A stretch of 64,000 nucleotides of DNA from Methylopila jiangsuensis (GTDB lineage: Bacteria; Pseudomonadota; Alphaproteobacteria; Rhizobiales; Methylopilaceae): NCBI RefSeq assembly GCF_027922305.1, contig NZ_BSFK01000016.1, forward strand, positions 740,565 through 804,564, written 5' to 3'. Every line of letters begins with the position of its first letter. Position 1 is the first letter of the stretch. Positions 1 through 8,113 of this stretch are shown here, in pieces. The position numbers were made by a program, and so were the translations under genes. The notes beneath the pieces are model-generated. The model searched no databases. It had not been told where the DNA came from and saw only the letters and a list, made by a program, of their open reading frames with translations.

Positions 1-111
1 GACGGCATCGCCGCCGGCGCCGCATGGCGCCGGTTTCTCGACCTCCACATGACCGCCGACCAGCGCCAGCGCCTCTCCGCGGCCATGCTGCCCATGGAGC
101 TGCGCCGATGA
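1..111 (+). CDS. 3' end of an unidentified phage gene (partial)
   Basis: An open frame runs from the left edge of the window to a TGA at 109-111 and encodes only the last 36 residues of a protein that begins outside the window. The tail is rich in Arg and Leu and shows no motif I recognise. Its stop overlaps the ATG of the helicase gene at 108 as ATGA, so the two are probably translationally coupled in one early operon. No function can be given from this fragment. Confidence 0.6.
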   Translation, partial: DGIAAGAAWRRFLDLHMTADQRQRLSAAMLPMELRR

Positions 112-1538
112 TCGCCGGACAGCCGGACGCATGGGCGACGCTGCTGGATCGCAGCCTGCCGATCGAGCAGGCGGTCCTCGGCGCCTGCCTGATCTACCCG
201 GACACGATCGACGCCGCGGTGGACGCCGTCGCGTCGTCCGACTTTATCGAGCCCGCGCACCGGCTCCTGTTCGACCGCCTCGCCGAAGCGCGCCGGGAAG
301 GACGGCGGGTGGACGTTGGGCTGCTCAGGGTCGCCGTTGGCGACAGCGCTGGCGTGGATCTCGGAGGCGTCACGCTCAGCGAGTACATCGCAAGGCTCGC
401 CGGCCAAGCCCCGGTCCCTGAATCCGTTCGAGAGCACGTCCGCGCGCTGCGCGACTTCTCGGACTACCGGGCGCTCTACAGCGCAGCAGAAGCGCTGCGC
501 GAGAAAGCGGCTCTCGGCATGGCGGCCGGGCTGCCGAAGGCGCTCGGCATCGACGCTATCGCGGAGATCGACCGCGTGGTGACCTCGCAGATGCCCGAAC
601 ACCTTCGCCGCGTCTCTGCCGGCGATGCGGCGTCCAGCGCCTTCGCCAAGATGGAGCGGGCGAGGGCAGGCGAGGCGACTGCGCGCGGCGCGCCCTATGG
701 CGTGCCTCAGCTCGACCGCATGACCTTCGGCATGCACCCCGGCCACCTGACGATCGTCGCGGCCCGGCCGTCCATGGGCAAGAGCGCCTTCGGCGTCTGC
801 GCGGCGCTGGCGGCGGCCAAGGCCGGGCACCCCTGCCTGTTCGTGTCGCTCGAAATGAGCGCGGAGGAGCTGGCGGAGCGCGCAATCTCCAACATCGCTT
901 CGCTCTCGGGCTCTCCGATCGCCTACACCGACATTCGGACGGGCAACCTCGGGGACGATCAGGTCGCCCGCGTGGAGGCCGCTGTGGGCCGTCTGCAGCG
1001 GCTTCCGCTGGCGATTGAGCAGCAGCCGGGCCTCTCCCCCGGACAGATCGTCACTCGCGCCCGGAACGCGGCTCAGAGGCTCGCGCGCAGCGGCCGGAAG
1101 CTCGACGTCGTGATCGTCGACCACCTCGGTAAGGTGCGCCCCTCCGACCGCTACGCCGGCAACCGGACGACCGAGCTTGGCGAAATCACCGGCGCCATGA
1201 AGGACATGGCGATTGAACTCGGCTGCGCGGTCATCGTGCTCTGCCAGCTCAACCGCCAGACCGAGCAGCGCGACAACAAACGCCCGACGCTTGGAGATCT
1301 GCGCGAGTCCGGCCGGATCGAGGAGGACGCGGACAACGTCCTGCTGCTCTACCGGGAAGCCTACTACCTCGAACGCACCAAGCGCGACGGCGAGAGCGCC
1401 TTCGACCGCCAGACGCGCATCGGTGAGGTCGCGCACGACCTCGAAATCATCGTCGCCAAGCAGCGCCAGGGCGAGACCGGCGTCGTCGAGGCTTGGTGCG
1501 ACATGGCCAGCAACACGATCCAGGGGAGGGCCGCATGA
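108..1538 (+). CDS. Replicative DNA helicase, DnaB family (phage-encoded)
   Basis: This 476-residue protein is a DnaB-type hexameric helicase that would unwind the phage replication fork. Residues 1-105 match the DnaB N-terminal domain (IEQAVLGACL near the start). The C-terminal RecA-like ATPase has a Walker A ARPSMGKS with K225 and a Walker B ending in D338, followed by the family segments CQLNRQ and DLRESGRIEEDAD. I start it at the ATG at 108, which overlaps the previous stop as ATGA; an in-frame ATG at 24 would add 28 residues that overlap the upstream gene. Its stop overlaps the next ATG. It belongs to the prophage and not to the host dnaB locus, judging from the DUF1376 and terminase neighbours. 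Confidence 0.9.
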   Translation: MIAGQPDAWATLLDRSLPIEQAVLGACLIYPDTIDAAVDAVASSDFIEPAHRLLFDRLAEARREGRRVDVGLLRVAVGDSAGVDLGGVTLSEYIARLAGQAPVPESVREHVRALRDFSDYRALYSAAEALREKAALGMAAGLPKALGIDAIAEIDRVVTSQMPEHLRRVSAGDAASSAFAKMERARAGEATARGAPYGVPQLDRMTFGMHPGHLTIVAARPSMGKSAFGVCAALAAAKAGHPCLFVSLEMSAEELAERAISNIASLSGSPIAYTDIRTGNLGDDQVARVEAAVGRLQRLPLAIEQQPGLSPGQIVTRARNAAQRLARSGRKLDVVIVDHLGKVRPSDRYAGNRTTELGEITGAMKDMAIELGCAVIVLCQLNRQTEQRDNKRPTLGDLRESGRIEEDADNVLLLYREAYYLERTKRDGESAFDRQTRIGEVAHDLEIIVAKQRQGETGVVEAWCDMASNTIQGRAA

Positions 1539-2458
1539 GCGGGCGTCCATGGTACCGCCGTTATGGCGGCGATTTCGTCATGGGGACCATGGCCCTCTCT
1601 CTGGAGGAGAAGGGCGCGTACTCGCTGTGCCTCGACCTGATCTATGACCGCGGCGGGCCGATCCCGGACGATGCGCGATGGCTTGCCGGCGTCTGCGGCG
1701 TGTCTGTCAGGAAGTGGACGTCTCTTCGCGCGGCGCTGATTGAGGCCGGCAAGCTGGTCGCGCGCGACGGGTGTCTGACGAACTCTCGGGCCGAAATCGA
1801 GATCGAAAACGCTGCGAAAACCGCCCGAAAACTCGCTGAAAACGGCGCGAAAGGTGGAAATAAAAGGGCCGAAATGGATGGCCGATCCAACAAAAACAAT
1901 GGCTTAGACGAAGCCGGGCTTAAGCCTACGTGCGGGCTTCCAGAACCAGAGCCAGAAGAAGAAACAAAAACTGACGTTTTTGTAGAGCGCGCGAGCGCGC
2001 CTGACCGAAAGCCGGAAAAGCGGGAGAGGCGCGCATCCCGGATGCCTGCGGACTGGCAGCCGAGGCCCGAAGATGTCGATCGGTTTAAGCGGGAAATGGG
2101 CGCGACCGATGGCGACATTCGCCGCGAGGTCGCGAAAGCCAAGGATTGGTCCGCCTCGCACCCCAACGGGGCGAAGAAGGACCACGACGCGTTCTTCCGA
2201 AACTGGATGCGCTCCGCTGCGGAGGCGAGGAAGTTGTCCGGCATCCCTTCGCGGATGGCGCCCGACGTATCCCGCCAGCCGGCGGCTGCGCCTCGCGACG
2301 ACCCTCGCCAGTGGGACGAGGCGCGCTGGCGCCGCGAACTCGCCTACGCCCGCCAGCTCGATCGCTGGCCCGCCGACATGGGCCCGCCCCCCGGACAGCC
2401 GGGCTGCCTCGTGCCGCCAAGCCTGACAGCCGTCCCTGCCCAAGGGCGGGCCGCATGA
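1535..2458 (+). CDS. DUF1376 (YdaU-like) phage replication-region protein
   Basis: The 307-residue product begins WYRRYGGDFVMGTMALSLEE, the signature of the DUF1376 domain found in YdaU-like proteins of lambdoid prophages. The domain covers about residues 4-85 and looks winged-helix-like. Next comes a Lys/Glu-rich stretch and a C-terminal part (about 170-235) reminiscent of a primosomal or DnaT-like tail. Such proteins lie beside a helicase gene and are thought to act as replication initiators or helicase loaders; that role is inferred from context. The ATG at 1535 overlaps the helicase stop. The AT-richer stretch near 1,850-1,990 contrasts with the surroundings. Confidence 0.75.
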   Translation: MSGRPWYRRYGGDFVMGTMALSLEEKGAYSLCLDLIYDRGGPIPDDARWLAGVCGVSVRKWTSLRAALIEAGKLVARDGCLTNSRAEIEIENAAKTARKLAENGAKGGNKRAEMDGRSNKNNGLDEAGLKPTCGLPEPEPEEETKTDVFVERASAPDRKPEKRERRASRMPADWQPRPEDVDRFKREMGATDGDIRREVAKAKDWSASHPNGAKKDHDAFFRNWMRSAAEARKLSGIPSRMAPDVSRQPAAAPRDDPRQWDEARWRRELAYARQLDRWPADMGPPPGQPGCLVPPSLTAVPAQGRAA

Positions 2459-2667
2459 GCAACCTCGCCAACGTCAAGCGCCGGCAGGGCCACGCCATCG
2501 CCGCCGATCTCCGCGCCGCGATCGAAGGCCGCCCCGCCTCCATCCGCGCCGTCACCGCTGCTGACGACCTGTTGACGTGGATGCGAGCCGAGGTCGCGGC
2601 CGGCCGTACCGACTGGCTGGTCCGCCAGCCCGCCAAGACCTCCTCCGCCGTCAGGGAGCCAGACTGA
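2455..2667 (+). CDS. Small hypothetical phage protein
   Basis: A 70-residue frame starts with an ATG overlapping the previous stop (ATGA at 2455-2458) and ends by sharing bases with the next ATG (TGATG at 2665-2669). This double coupling is the main evidence that it is translated. The protein is Ala/Arg-rich and probably helical, with an Arg-rich first half and a Trp-containing second half. No domain is recognised. Its place between the DUF1376 gene and the NusG-like gene suggests early expression. Confidence 0.6.
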   Translation: MSNLANVKRRQGHAIAADLRAAIEGRPASIRAVTAADDLLTWMRAEVAAGRTDWLVRQPAKTSSAVREPD

Positions 2668-3326
2668 TGCACAGCGCCACCCGCCGCACCACCTATCGCG
2701 ACCGCAAGGCGGAGGAGCGCCGTGCCGCCATCGAGGCGGAGGCGGATCGCCGTCGGCTGGCGCGCGAGCTGTCCCTGTCCCGCGAGCGCCCCGGCATGGG
2801 CTGGTACGCGCTGTTCACCAACCCGATGCGGGAGCGCTCGGTGGAGGTGAGGGCGATCGAGGCGGGATTCTGCGCCTACGTGCCAGAAGGGTCGATCTGG
2901 ACCAAGCCGCAGCGCTCTACGGACTATGTGCGACGCGAGCGATGCGCGCTGCCGCGCTACGTGTTCGTCGCGGAGCCCAACGGCCGCCCGGTGGATTGGT
3001 TCTTCCTCCGCCGCATCGACGGCGTGCATGGCGCGCTCGGGAACGAGGGGCGGCCCCTCATGCTACGGCCCGGCGCGATCTCTCTGCTTCGCGCCATGGA
3101 GGCGGCTGGCGAATTCAACTTCAACAAGGATCCGAGCGCGCCGCCTCCGCCAGTGGCGACCTATGTCCGCGGCGACAAGATCACGATCAAGTCCGGCCCG
3201 CTTGCCGGCTTCACTGGCCCGGCCGTGGCGGCGTCTGATCGCCATGGTGTGGATATCGAGGTTCTTCTGTTCGGCCGGGCCACGATTACGCGCGTGCCGC
3301 TGGACTTCATCGCAGAAGCGGCCTAG
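2667..3326 (+). CDS. NusG/RfaH-family transcription antitermination-like protein
   Basis: The 219-residue protein has the layout of a NusG paralogue. A basic N-terminal extension (1-42) precedes an NGN-like domain (about 44-145; WYALFTNPMRERSVE, then LPRYVFVA and RRIDGVHG). A KOW-type beta-barrel follows at about 167-215 (GDKITIKSGPLAGFTG, then VLLFGR). Members of this family ride on RNA polymerase and suppress pausing or termination. In a phage, just ahead of the packaging genes, a role in switching on the late operon is likely, but that is inference. The ATG shares its A with the previous stop. The gene is followed directly by an intrinsic terminator (3428-3458) that such a protein could be needed to pass. 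Confidence 0.8.
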   Translation: MHSATRRTTYRDRKAEERRAAIEAEADRRRLARELSLSRERPGMGWYALFTNPMRERSVEVRAIEAGFCAYVPEGSIWTKPQRSTDYVRRERCALPRYVFVAEPNGRPVDWFFLRRIDGVHGALGNEGRPLMLRPGAISLLRAMEAAGEFNFNKDPSAPPPPVATYVRGDKITIKSGPLAGFTGPAVAASDRHGVDIEVLLFGRATITRVPLDFIAEAA

Positions 3327-3427
3327 ATTCGTCGCAGGATGAGTTGGTCGAGGCTTCGGATACCCGGAGGGCCAGCCCCAGGCTCCGCAATCGCGTTGGG
3401 CCTGAGGGAGGTTTATCGCCAAAGTCT

Positions 3428-3458
3428 AGCCCGCAGGTTCGCGCCGCGCGGGCTTTTT
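3428..3458 (+). terminator. Intrinsic terminator after the NusG-like gene
   Basis: A GCCCGC arm (3429-3434) pairs with GCGGGC (3448-3453) across a 13-base loop, with one more A-T pair at the base, and five T residues follow at once. It lies between the NusG-like gene and the small genes leading to terminase. Hairpins with the same GCCCGC/GCGGGC core recur at 27000, 30126 and 33289. Confidence 0.7.
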
Positions 3459-3476
3459 CGCACCCGGAGGCCCGCC

Positions 3477-3692
3477 ATGTCCCGCATCGACTGGACGCCG
3501 CAGAAGGTGGAGGCTGCGCGCCGCGCCAACTTCTGGTGCCTCGCGATGCTGCCCGTGGCCGCCGCCGTTGGCATGGCGATGATGGAGGCCGGCTTGGGGC
3601 ACGGGGAAACCGTAGCGATATCGATCTGCGGCGTTCTGGCCCGTTGGCTGGACGACCCGGAGTTTGTCGAGGGTCTGCGCTGCGATGCCTGA
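3477..3692 (+). CDS. Small hypothetical protein with hydrophobic middle
   Basis: A 71-residue frame starts at the ATG at 3477, preceded by the Shine-Dalgarno-like CCGGAGG. Residues 19-37 are hydrophobic with Ala and Met and could form a single membrane helix, though the segment is short. The end is acidic. It is the first gene after the terminator at 3428-3458, and its stop overlaps the next start. No family is recognised. Confidence 0.55.
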   Translation: MSRIDWTPQKVEAARRANFWCLAMLPVAAAVGMAMMEAGLGHGETVAISICGVLARWLDDPEFVEGLRCDA

Positions 3693-3894
3693 GCCGTACA
3701 AGACCGGACGCTACCGCCTGCGCCCCGATGGATCGAGGGTTGTCCTCCAGGTCGAGGAAGCCGGCATGTTCCATTGGCAGCAGCGCTTCGCCTCCACCCG
3801 CTGGCGGGACGCCACGCCGGCCGATCTGATCGAGGCCGCCTCGTTCGACCTGCGGCCCGCGGCTGTCGAAGCCTCGGTGAGCCTGAACACCTGA
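3685..3894 (+). CDS. Small hypothetical phage protein
   Basis: The 69-residue product begins MPEPYKTGRYRLRPDG and looks like a small beta-rich domain (alternating hydrophobic residues, VVLQVEE, then WQQRF and a W-R-D turn). Its ATG lies inside the end of the previous gene, and its stop overlaps the next ATG as TGATG. Both junctions support translation. No function is recognised. Confidence 0.6.
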   Translation: MPEPYKTGRYRLRPDGSRVVLQVEEAGMFHWQQRFASTRWRDATPADLIEAASFDLRPAAVEASVSLNT

Positions 3895-4070
3895 TGCCCG
3901 CGCTCCTGCTGCTTGTCATCGTGGCTCTGGTGGCCGCCGCCGCTGCAACCTACGCGGCTCTGTGCGTCGTCGTTTGGCTTGCGTGCTGCGCCGCCCTGGC
4001 TGGGCTCTCCACATTCGAGCGGGGCAGACAGAGGCTGGTCACGGCTCTAGGACTATGGGCGGCCCGCTGA
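3894..4070 (+). CDS. Small membrane protein
   Basis: This 58-residue frame is mostly one or two hydrophobic helices (residues 2-42, rich in Leu, Val and Ala), followed by a short basic tail. It is coupled at both ends by TGATG junctions (3892-3896 and 4068-4072). The product is probably inserted in the inner membrane; no phage role can be assigned. Confidence 0.55.
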   Translation: MPALLLLVIVALVAAAAATYAALCVVVWLACCAALAGLSTFERGRQRLVTALGLWAAR

Positions 4071-4402
4071 TGCCCGTCCGCCCGCCGCTCCGGCTCGCTG
4101 CAAAGCGTCTCACCACCCGAGACGGCCGCAAGGTCACGATCGGGCCGAAGGAGGCGGATGCGCACTACCGCACACAGGAGCATCAGGCGTGGCGGGCCAA
4201 GGTGCTGGAGCGGGCCATGTTCTGCTGCCAGCACCCGGGCTGCACGGCGACGGTCCACACCGCCCGGCTCTACGCCGACCACATCGTCGAGCTTAAGGAC
4301 GGCGGCGCGCCGCTCGACGTCGAGAACGGGCAGGCGCTCTGCGGGCTCCACCACACGCGCAAGACCATCGCGGAGCGGGCGCGCCGGGCGGGGCGCGGCT
4401 GA
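4070..4402 (+). CDS. HNH endonuclease
   Basis: The 110-residue protein carries an HNH fold. A zinc-knuckle Cys pair (C53 and C58) comes first, then the ADHIVEL core with D70-H71, an Asn in VENGQALC, and C91 with the H94-H95 pair. HNH proteins next to the terminase genes of HK97-like phages and cos phages are needed for cohesive-end cleavage with the large terminase, so a role in genome packaging is likely. The ATG at 4070 forms TGATG with the preceding stop; an in-frame ATG at 4055 is possible but less well placed. Confidence 0.85.
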   Translation: MPVRPPLRLAAKRLTTRDGRKVTIGPKEADAHYRTQEHQAWRAKVLERAMFCCQHPGCTATVHTARLYADHIVELKDGGAPLDVENGQALCGLHHTRKTIAERARRAGRG

Positions 4403-4484
4403 CCCCACCCCCCGGTCGAAAGTCTGGACCCCTCAAGGGCCAGCACCGCATGGGTCTACAGCGACAGATTTTTTCCATCTCACG

Positions 4485-4513
4485 GGTCCGCACCTGCGGA
4501 CTAGGTGCGGACC
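4485..4513. promoter_or_regulatory. Perfect 11-bp inverted repeat abutting the terS start codon
   Basis: GGTCCGCACCT at 4485-4495 is repeated exactly in inverted form as AGGTGCGGACC at 4503-4513, with a 7-base spacer, and the next base is the A of the small-terminase ATG. The only other obvious start, a GTG at 4505, lies inside the right arm. As RNA it would hide the ribosome-binding region; as DNA it could be a binding site for the terminase or a repressor. Which of these is true cannot be told from sequence. Confidence 0.7.
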
Positions 4514-5074
4514 ATGGCGTCAAAACGCGACAAGCCGATTGATTGGCAGGGTATCGAGCGCGACTTCATCGCCGGCGTGATGAGCGTTCGGGAGATGGCC
4601 CGCTGGTACGGTGTCGACGAGAAGGCGATCCGGAAGAAGGCGCAGCAGTCCGGCTGGATCCGCAAGCAGGCGGCGCCCCACCTTAGGGCAGACCGGGCGA
4701 GGCCGATCGAGCCGAGCGAGATCATCCCGCCAGCGTCCGAAAACCCGGAGGCACTGGCGGATCGCGGGCGCACCATCGCGACGCGGCTGATGGACGAGCT
4801 TGAGAGCGTGACCGCCCATATTGGCGAGATCGAGGACATGATCTGCGCCGAAGAGAGCGACCCGCGGCGCCGGCAAGCCCTCCTGAAGGCGGTCTCGCTC
4901 GGTGAGCGAACCCAGACGCTCAAGAACCTGAGCGCGGCAGTGAAGACGCTGAACGAGACAGCGGCTCCGGCTGGGAAGAAGGCGCAGCGCCAGGCGTCCG
5001 CGGAGCGCGCGGCTGGATCCGGTGGAAAATATGCGCCGCCACCTCCGCCGCGGCTGGTCGTGGACAATCACTGA
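4514..5074 (+). CDS. Terminase small subunit (TerS-like)
   Basis: The 186-residue protein precedes the large terminase by a TGATG overlap, the usual place of TerS. Residues 15-50 form a helix-turn-helix (FIAGVMSVREMARWYGVDEK, then AIRKKAQQSGW) of the kind TerS proteins use to recognise cos or pac DNA. The middle (about 90-150) is helical and could oligomerise, and the end is a Lys/Pro-rich tail. The family call rests on the HTH, the length and the position. The start is embedded in the inverted repeat at 4485-4513, suggesting controlled translation. Confidence 0.75.
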   Translation: MASKRDKPIDWQGIERDFIAGVMSVREMARWYGVDEKAIRKKAQQSGWIRKQAAPHLRADRARPIEPSEIIPPASENPEALADRGRTIATRLMDELESVTAHIGEIEDMICAEESDPRRRQALLKAVSLGERTQTLKNLSAAVKTLNETAAPAGKKAQRQASAERAAGSGGKYAPPPPPRLVVDNH

Positions 5075-6768
5075 TGGAGTGGACGACAGCCTGTCCCGAC
5101 TGGCGGGGGCGCATCGTTGAGCGTCGTTCGATCATCCCGGCGCCATTGTTCCCGGACGAGGCGGAGGCGGCGCTGGAGGTATTCCGCGGCCTGCGCATCG
5201 TGGACGCCCCGGGCAAGCCGACGTTTGGCGAGGCGTGCGAGGAGTGGGTATTCGAGTTCGTGGCCGCCATTTTCGGGGCCTACGACGCCGGGCGGGCGAA
5301 GCGGATGATCCGCGAGTTCTTTCTCCTCATCAGCAAGAAGAACTCGAAGAGCACGATCGCCGCCGGGATCATGGTCACAGCGCTGATACGCAATTGGCGG
5401 CATTCCGCGGAGCTGCTGATCCTGGCGCCCACGATCGAGGTCGCGAACAACGCGTTCCATCCGGCGCGCGACATGATCCGGGAAGACCCGGAGCTTGACT
5501 TCACCCAGGGCGGGTTCCTGCATATCCAGGAGCATACCCGGACGATCACCCACAAGACGACGGGCGCCACACTGAAGGTCGTGGCCGCGGACTCCGACAC
5601 GGTGTCGGGCAAGAAGGCCGCCTTCGTCCTGATCGACGAGTTGTGGATCTTCGGCAAGCGCCCGAAGGCGGACGCGATGCTGCGCGAGGCGACGGGCGGC
5701 CAGGTGGCCCGGCCTGAAGGCTTCGTCATCATCCTGTCGACGCAATCGGATGAAGAGCCGGCCGGGGTCTTCAAAGCCAAGCTCGACTATTATCGCGAGG
5801 TGCGCGACGGCAAGCGCAAGGACCCGCGCAGTCTTCCGGTGCTGTACGAGTTCCCGAAAGAGATGGTGGAAGCCGGGGCTTACAATGACCCGGAGAATTT
5901 CTACGTCACCAACCCGAATATTGGCCGGTCGGTCGATCTCGAATGGCTGATTGATGAGCACGAGAAAGTGCAGGGCGCCACAGACGGCGCGCTGCAGGTG
6001 TTCCTCGCCAAGCATCTGAACGTCGAGATCGGGTTGCGCCTCGCGGCCAACAGGTGGCCCGGCGCGGAGTATTGGGAGCGCAGGGCCGCTGGCGAGCTGA
6101 CCGATCTGAAGGAACTGCTCGCGCGATGCGAGGTCATCACCATCGGGATCGACGGCGGCGGGCTCGACGACCTGTTCGGCCTTTGCGTGCTTGGTCGTGA
6201 GAAAGGAACGAAGCGCTGGCTCGCCTGGTCGCGAGCTTGGGCTCATTCCGGCGTGCTGAAACGCCGGCCTCTGATCGCCTCGAAGCTGCGAGACCTTGAG
6301 CGCGAAGGCACTCTCCGCATTGTCGGCGACAGCCTCGAAGACCTGACCGAGATCGTCGGCATCGTGAAGGCCGTGCTGGATGCGGGGCTCCTGGGTGGCG
6401 TCGGCGTGGATCCGGCTGGCCTCGGCGAATTCGTCGACGAGATGGACGCGATCGAGGTGACGCAGGACGCCGGGCTGCTGATGGGCGTTCCCCAAGGCAT
6501 CCGTTTGATGGACGCCATGAAGACCGCGGAGCGGAAGCTCGCCAACGGCACGCTTCTGCATGGCGGAACGCTTTTGATGAACTGGTGCGTCGGGAACGTG
6601 AAGGTTGAGCCGATGGCGACAGCCATTCGCGCGACGAAGCGCACCGCAGGCGATGCGAAGATCGACCCCGCCATTGCTCTCTTCAATGCCGTGTTCGTCA
6701 TGCAGACGAACCCGGAGCCCGTGAACCTCCGCTCGGTCTACGAGGACCGCGGCATCCTGACCGCGTGA
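5074..6768 (+). CDS. Terminase large subunit (HK97-like TerL)
   Basis: This 564-residue packaging motor has the ATPase and nuclease halves of Terminase_1/HK97-type TerL. The P-loop is the family variant SKKNSKST (about 87-94) in place of a classic GKT, and Walker B is AAFVLIDELW near 184-193. The C-terminal RNase H-like nuclease begins GIDGGGLDD and has a second acidic patch, GVDPAG. It would translocate DNA into the prohead and cut it, with TerS and probably the HNH protein at 4070. Length is normal for the family. Confidence 0.92.
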   Translation: MEWTTACPDWRGRIVERRSIIPAPLFPDEAEAALEVFRGLRIVDAPGKPTFGEACEEWVFEFVAAIFGAYDAGRAKRMIREFFLLISKKNSKSTIAAGIMVTALIRNWRHSAELLILAPTIEVANNAFHPARDMIREDPELDFTQGGFLHIQEHTRTITHKTTGATLKVVAADSDTVSGKKAAFVLIDELWIFGKRPKADAMLREATGGQVARPEGFVIILSTQSDEEPAGVFKAKLDYYREVRDGKRKDPRSLPVLYEFPKEMVEAGAYNDPENFYVTNPNIGRSVDLEWLIDEHEKVQGATDGALQVFLAKHLNVEIGLRLAANRWPGAEYWERRAAGELTDLKELLARCEVITIGIDGGGLDDLFGLCVLGREKGTKRWLAWSRAWAHSGVLKRRPLIASKLRDLEREGTLRIVGDSLEDLTEIVGIVKAVLDAGLLGGVGVDPAGLGEFVDEMDAIEVTQDAGLLMGVPQGIRLMDAMKTAERKLANGTLLHGGTLLMNWCVGNVKVEPMATAIRATKRTAGDAKIDPAIALFNAVFVMQTNPEPVNLRSVYEDRGILTA

Positions 6769-6775
6769 GGTTTGC

Positions 6776-8113
6776 ATGGGCCTGTTGAGCTGGCTTCGCC
6801 GGGAGGCGCCGGATAGCACTCACGCGCCTGCCGCCCGCGCCCAAGGCGCCGGGTCTTATGTCAGCCTCGACGACCCGAGGGTGATCGAGTTCCTGAAGTT
6901 CGGGACCATGACGGCTTCCGGCGTGGAGGTGAGCGTCGAGCGGGCGCTGAAGAACACGGCGATGTTCCGGGCGGTCAGCCTGATCTCTTGCTCAATGGGC
7001 ATGCTGCCGCTGAATCTGATCGATGACGAGACGAAAGAGAAAGCGAAGGACCACCCTCTTCACCGCCTGATCCATGACGAGCCGAATGGCTGGCAGTCGG
7101 CCTACGATTTCCGCTCGCTGATGCAGCTCCGCGCTCTTGTCCGTGGAGACGCCTACGCTCTGGTGGTGAGGAGCTTCGACATCCGGCGCGGCCGGAAGGT
7201 CATCCGTCAACTTGTCCCGCTCGATCCTCTCCGGATCCGCGTGAAGCAGAGGGACGACTGGTCAGTCGTCTACGAGTACACGCCGCCGACCGGCGGCATG
7301 CGGGTCTACGCGGCTTCGGACATCTTCCATCTGCGGGGACTCAGTCTCGACGGCTTGCACGGACTGTCTGTGGTCAAGCAGGCGGCTGAGGCGATCGGTT
7401 TGGCTCTCGCCGCGGAGTTGGCGGCGGCGCGATATTTCAGGAACGGCTCGTTCGTCGACAGCGCGTTGAAGATGCCCTCCGGCAAACGGCTGTCGCCGGA
7501 TGCGTTTGAGCGCCTGCGCGAAAGTCTTGCGGAGAAGCGCGGCGCCGATAATGCCGGCGAGCACCTGATCCTTGAGGAAGGTTTGGAATTTCAGGAGCTG
7601 GGGAAAACGGCTCGGGACGCGCAACTCGCCGAAATCCGCAAGCTTCAGGTCGAGGAAATCGGCCGCGCGACCGGCGTGCCTCGTCCGCTGCTGATGGTCG
7701 ACGAGACCTCTTGGGGCTCCGGCATTGAGGCGCTTGGACGCTTCTTCGTCCAGTTCGCCCTCAACCCTTGGTTCACAGCCTGGCAGCAGGCGATTGAGCG
7801 GGTGCTGCTCGACAGTGACGAGAAGGGCCGGTTCGTCGCGCGGTTCAACGCGGACGCGCTGCTGCGGGGCTCGACCAAGGATCAGGGCGAGTTCTTCGCC
7901 CGGGCGCTGGGCTCCGGCGGCAGTCCCGGCTTCATGAAACAGAACGAAATCCGCGCGGTCATGGACCTGCCGCGGGACGACGATCCCGCGAGCGACAGGC
8001 TGAATCCGGGGACGGCAGCGATGGCCGGCGGCGGTGATGCCGCGCCCGAAGAATCCACCCCCGGCGCGGCTGACGCGCCCGCCAGGAAGGACGATGACGA
8101 TGACGAAGATTGA
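6776..8113 (+). CDS. Portal protein, HK97 family
   Basis: The 445-residue protein matches HK97-type portals in length and pattern. It has an early segment reading KNTAMFRAVSLISCSMG, the region HPLHRLIHDEPN, and a middle HLRGLSLDGLHGLSVVKQA stretch. Twelve copies would form the DNA channel at one head vertex. An acidic, Ala-rich C-terminal tail (about 400-445) overlaps the start of the protease gene. It sits 7 bases after terL. Confidence 0.92.
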   Translation: MGLLSWLRREAPDSTHAPAARAQGAGSYVSLDDPRVIEFLKFGTMTASGVEVSVERALKNTAMFRAVSLISCSMGMLPLNLIDDETKEKAKDHPLHRLIHDEPNGWQSAYDFRSLMQLRALVRGDAYALVVRSFDIRRGRKVIRQLVPLDPLRIRVKQRDDWSVVYEYTPPTGGMRVYAASDIFHLRGLSLDGLHGLSVVKQAAEAIGLALAAELAAARYFRNGSFVDSALKMPSGKRLSPDAFERLRESLAEKRGADNAGEHLILEEGLEFQELGKTARDAQLAEIRKLQVEEIGRATGVPRPLLMVDETSWGSGIEALGRFFVQFALNPWFTAWQQAIERVLLDSDEKGRFVARFNADALLRGSTKDQGEFFARALGSGGSPGFMKQNEIRAVMDLPRDDDPASDRLNPGTAAMAGGGDAAPEESTPGAADAPARKDDDDDED

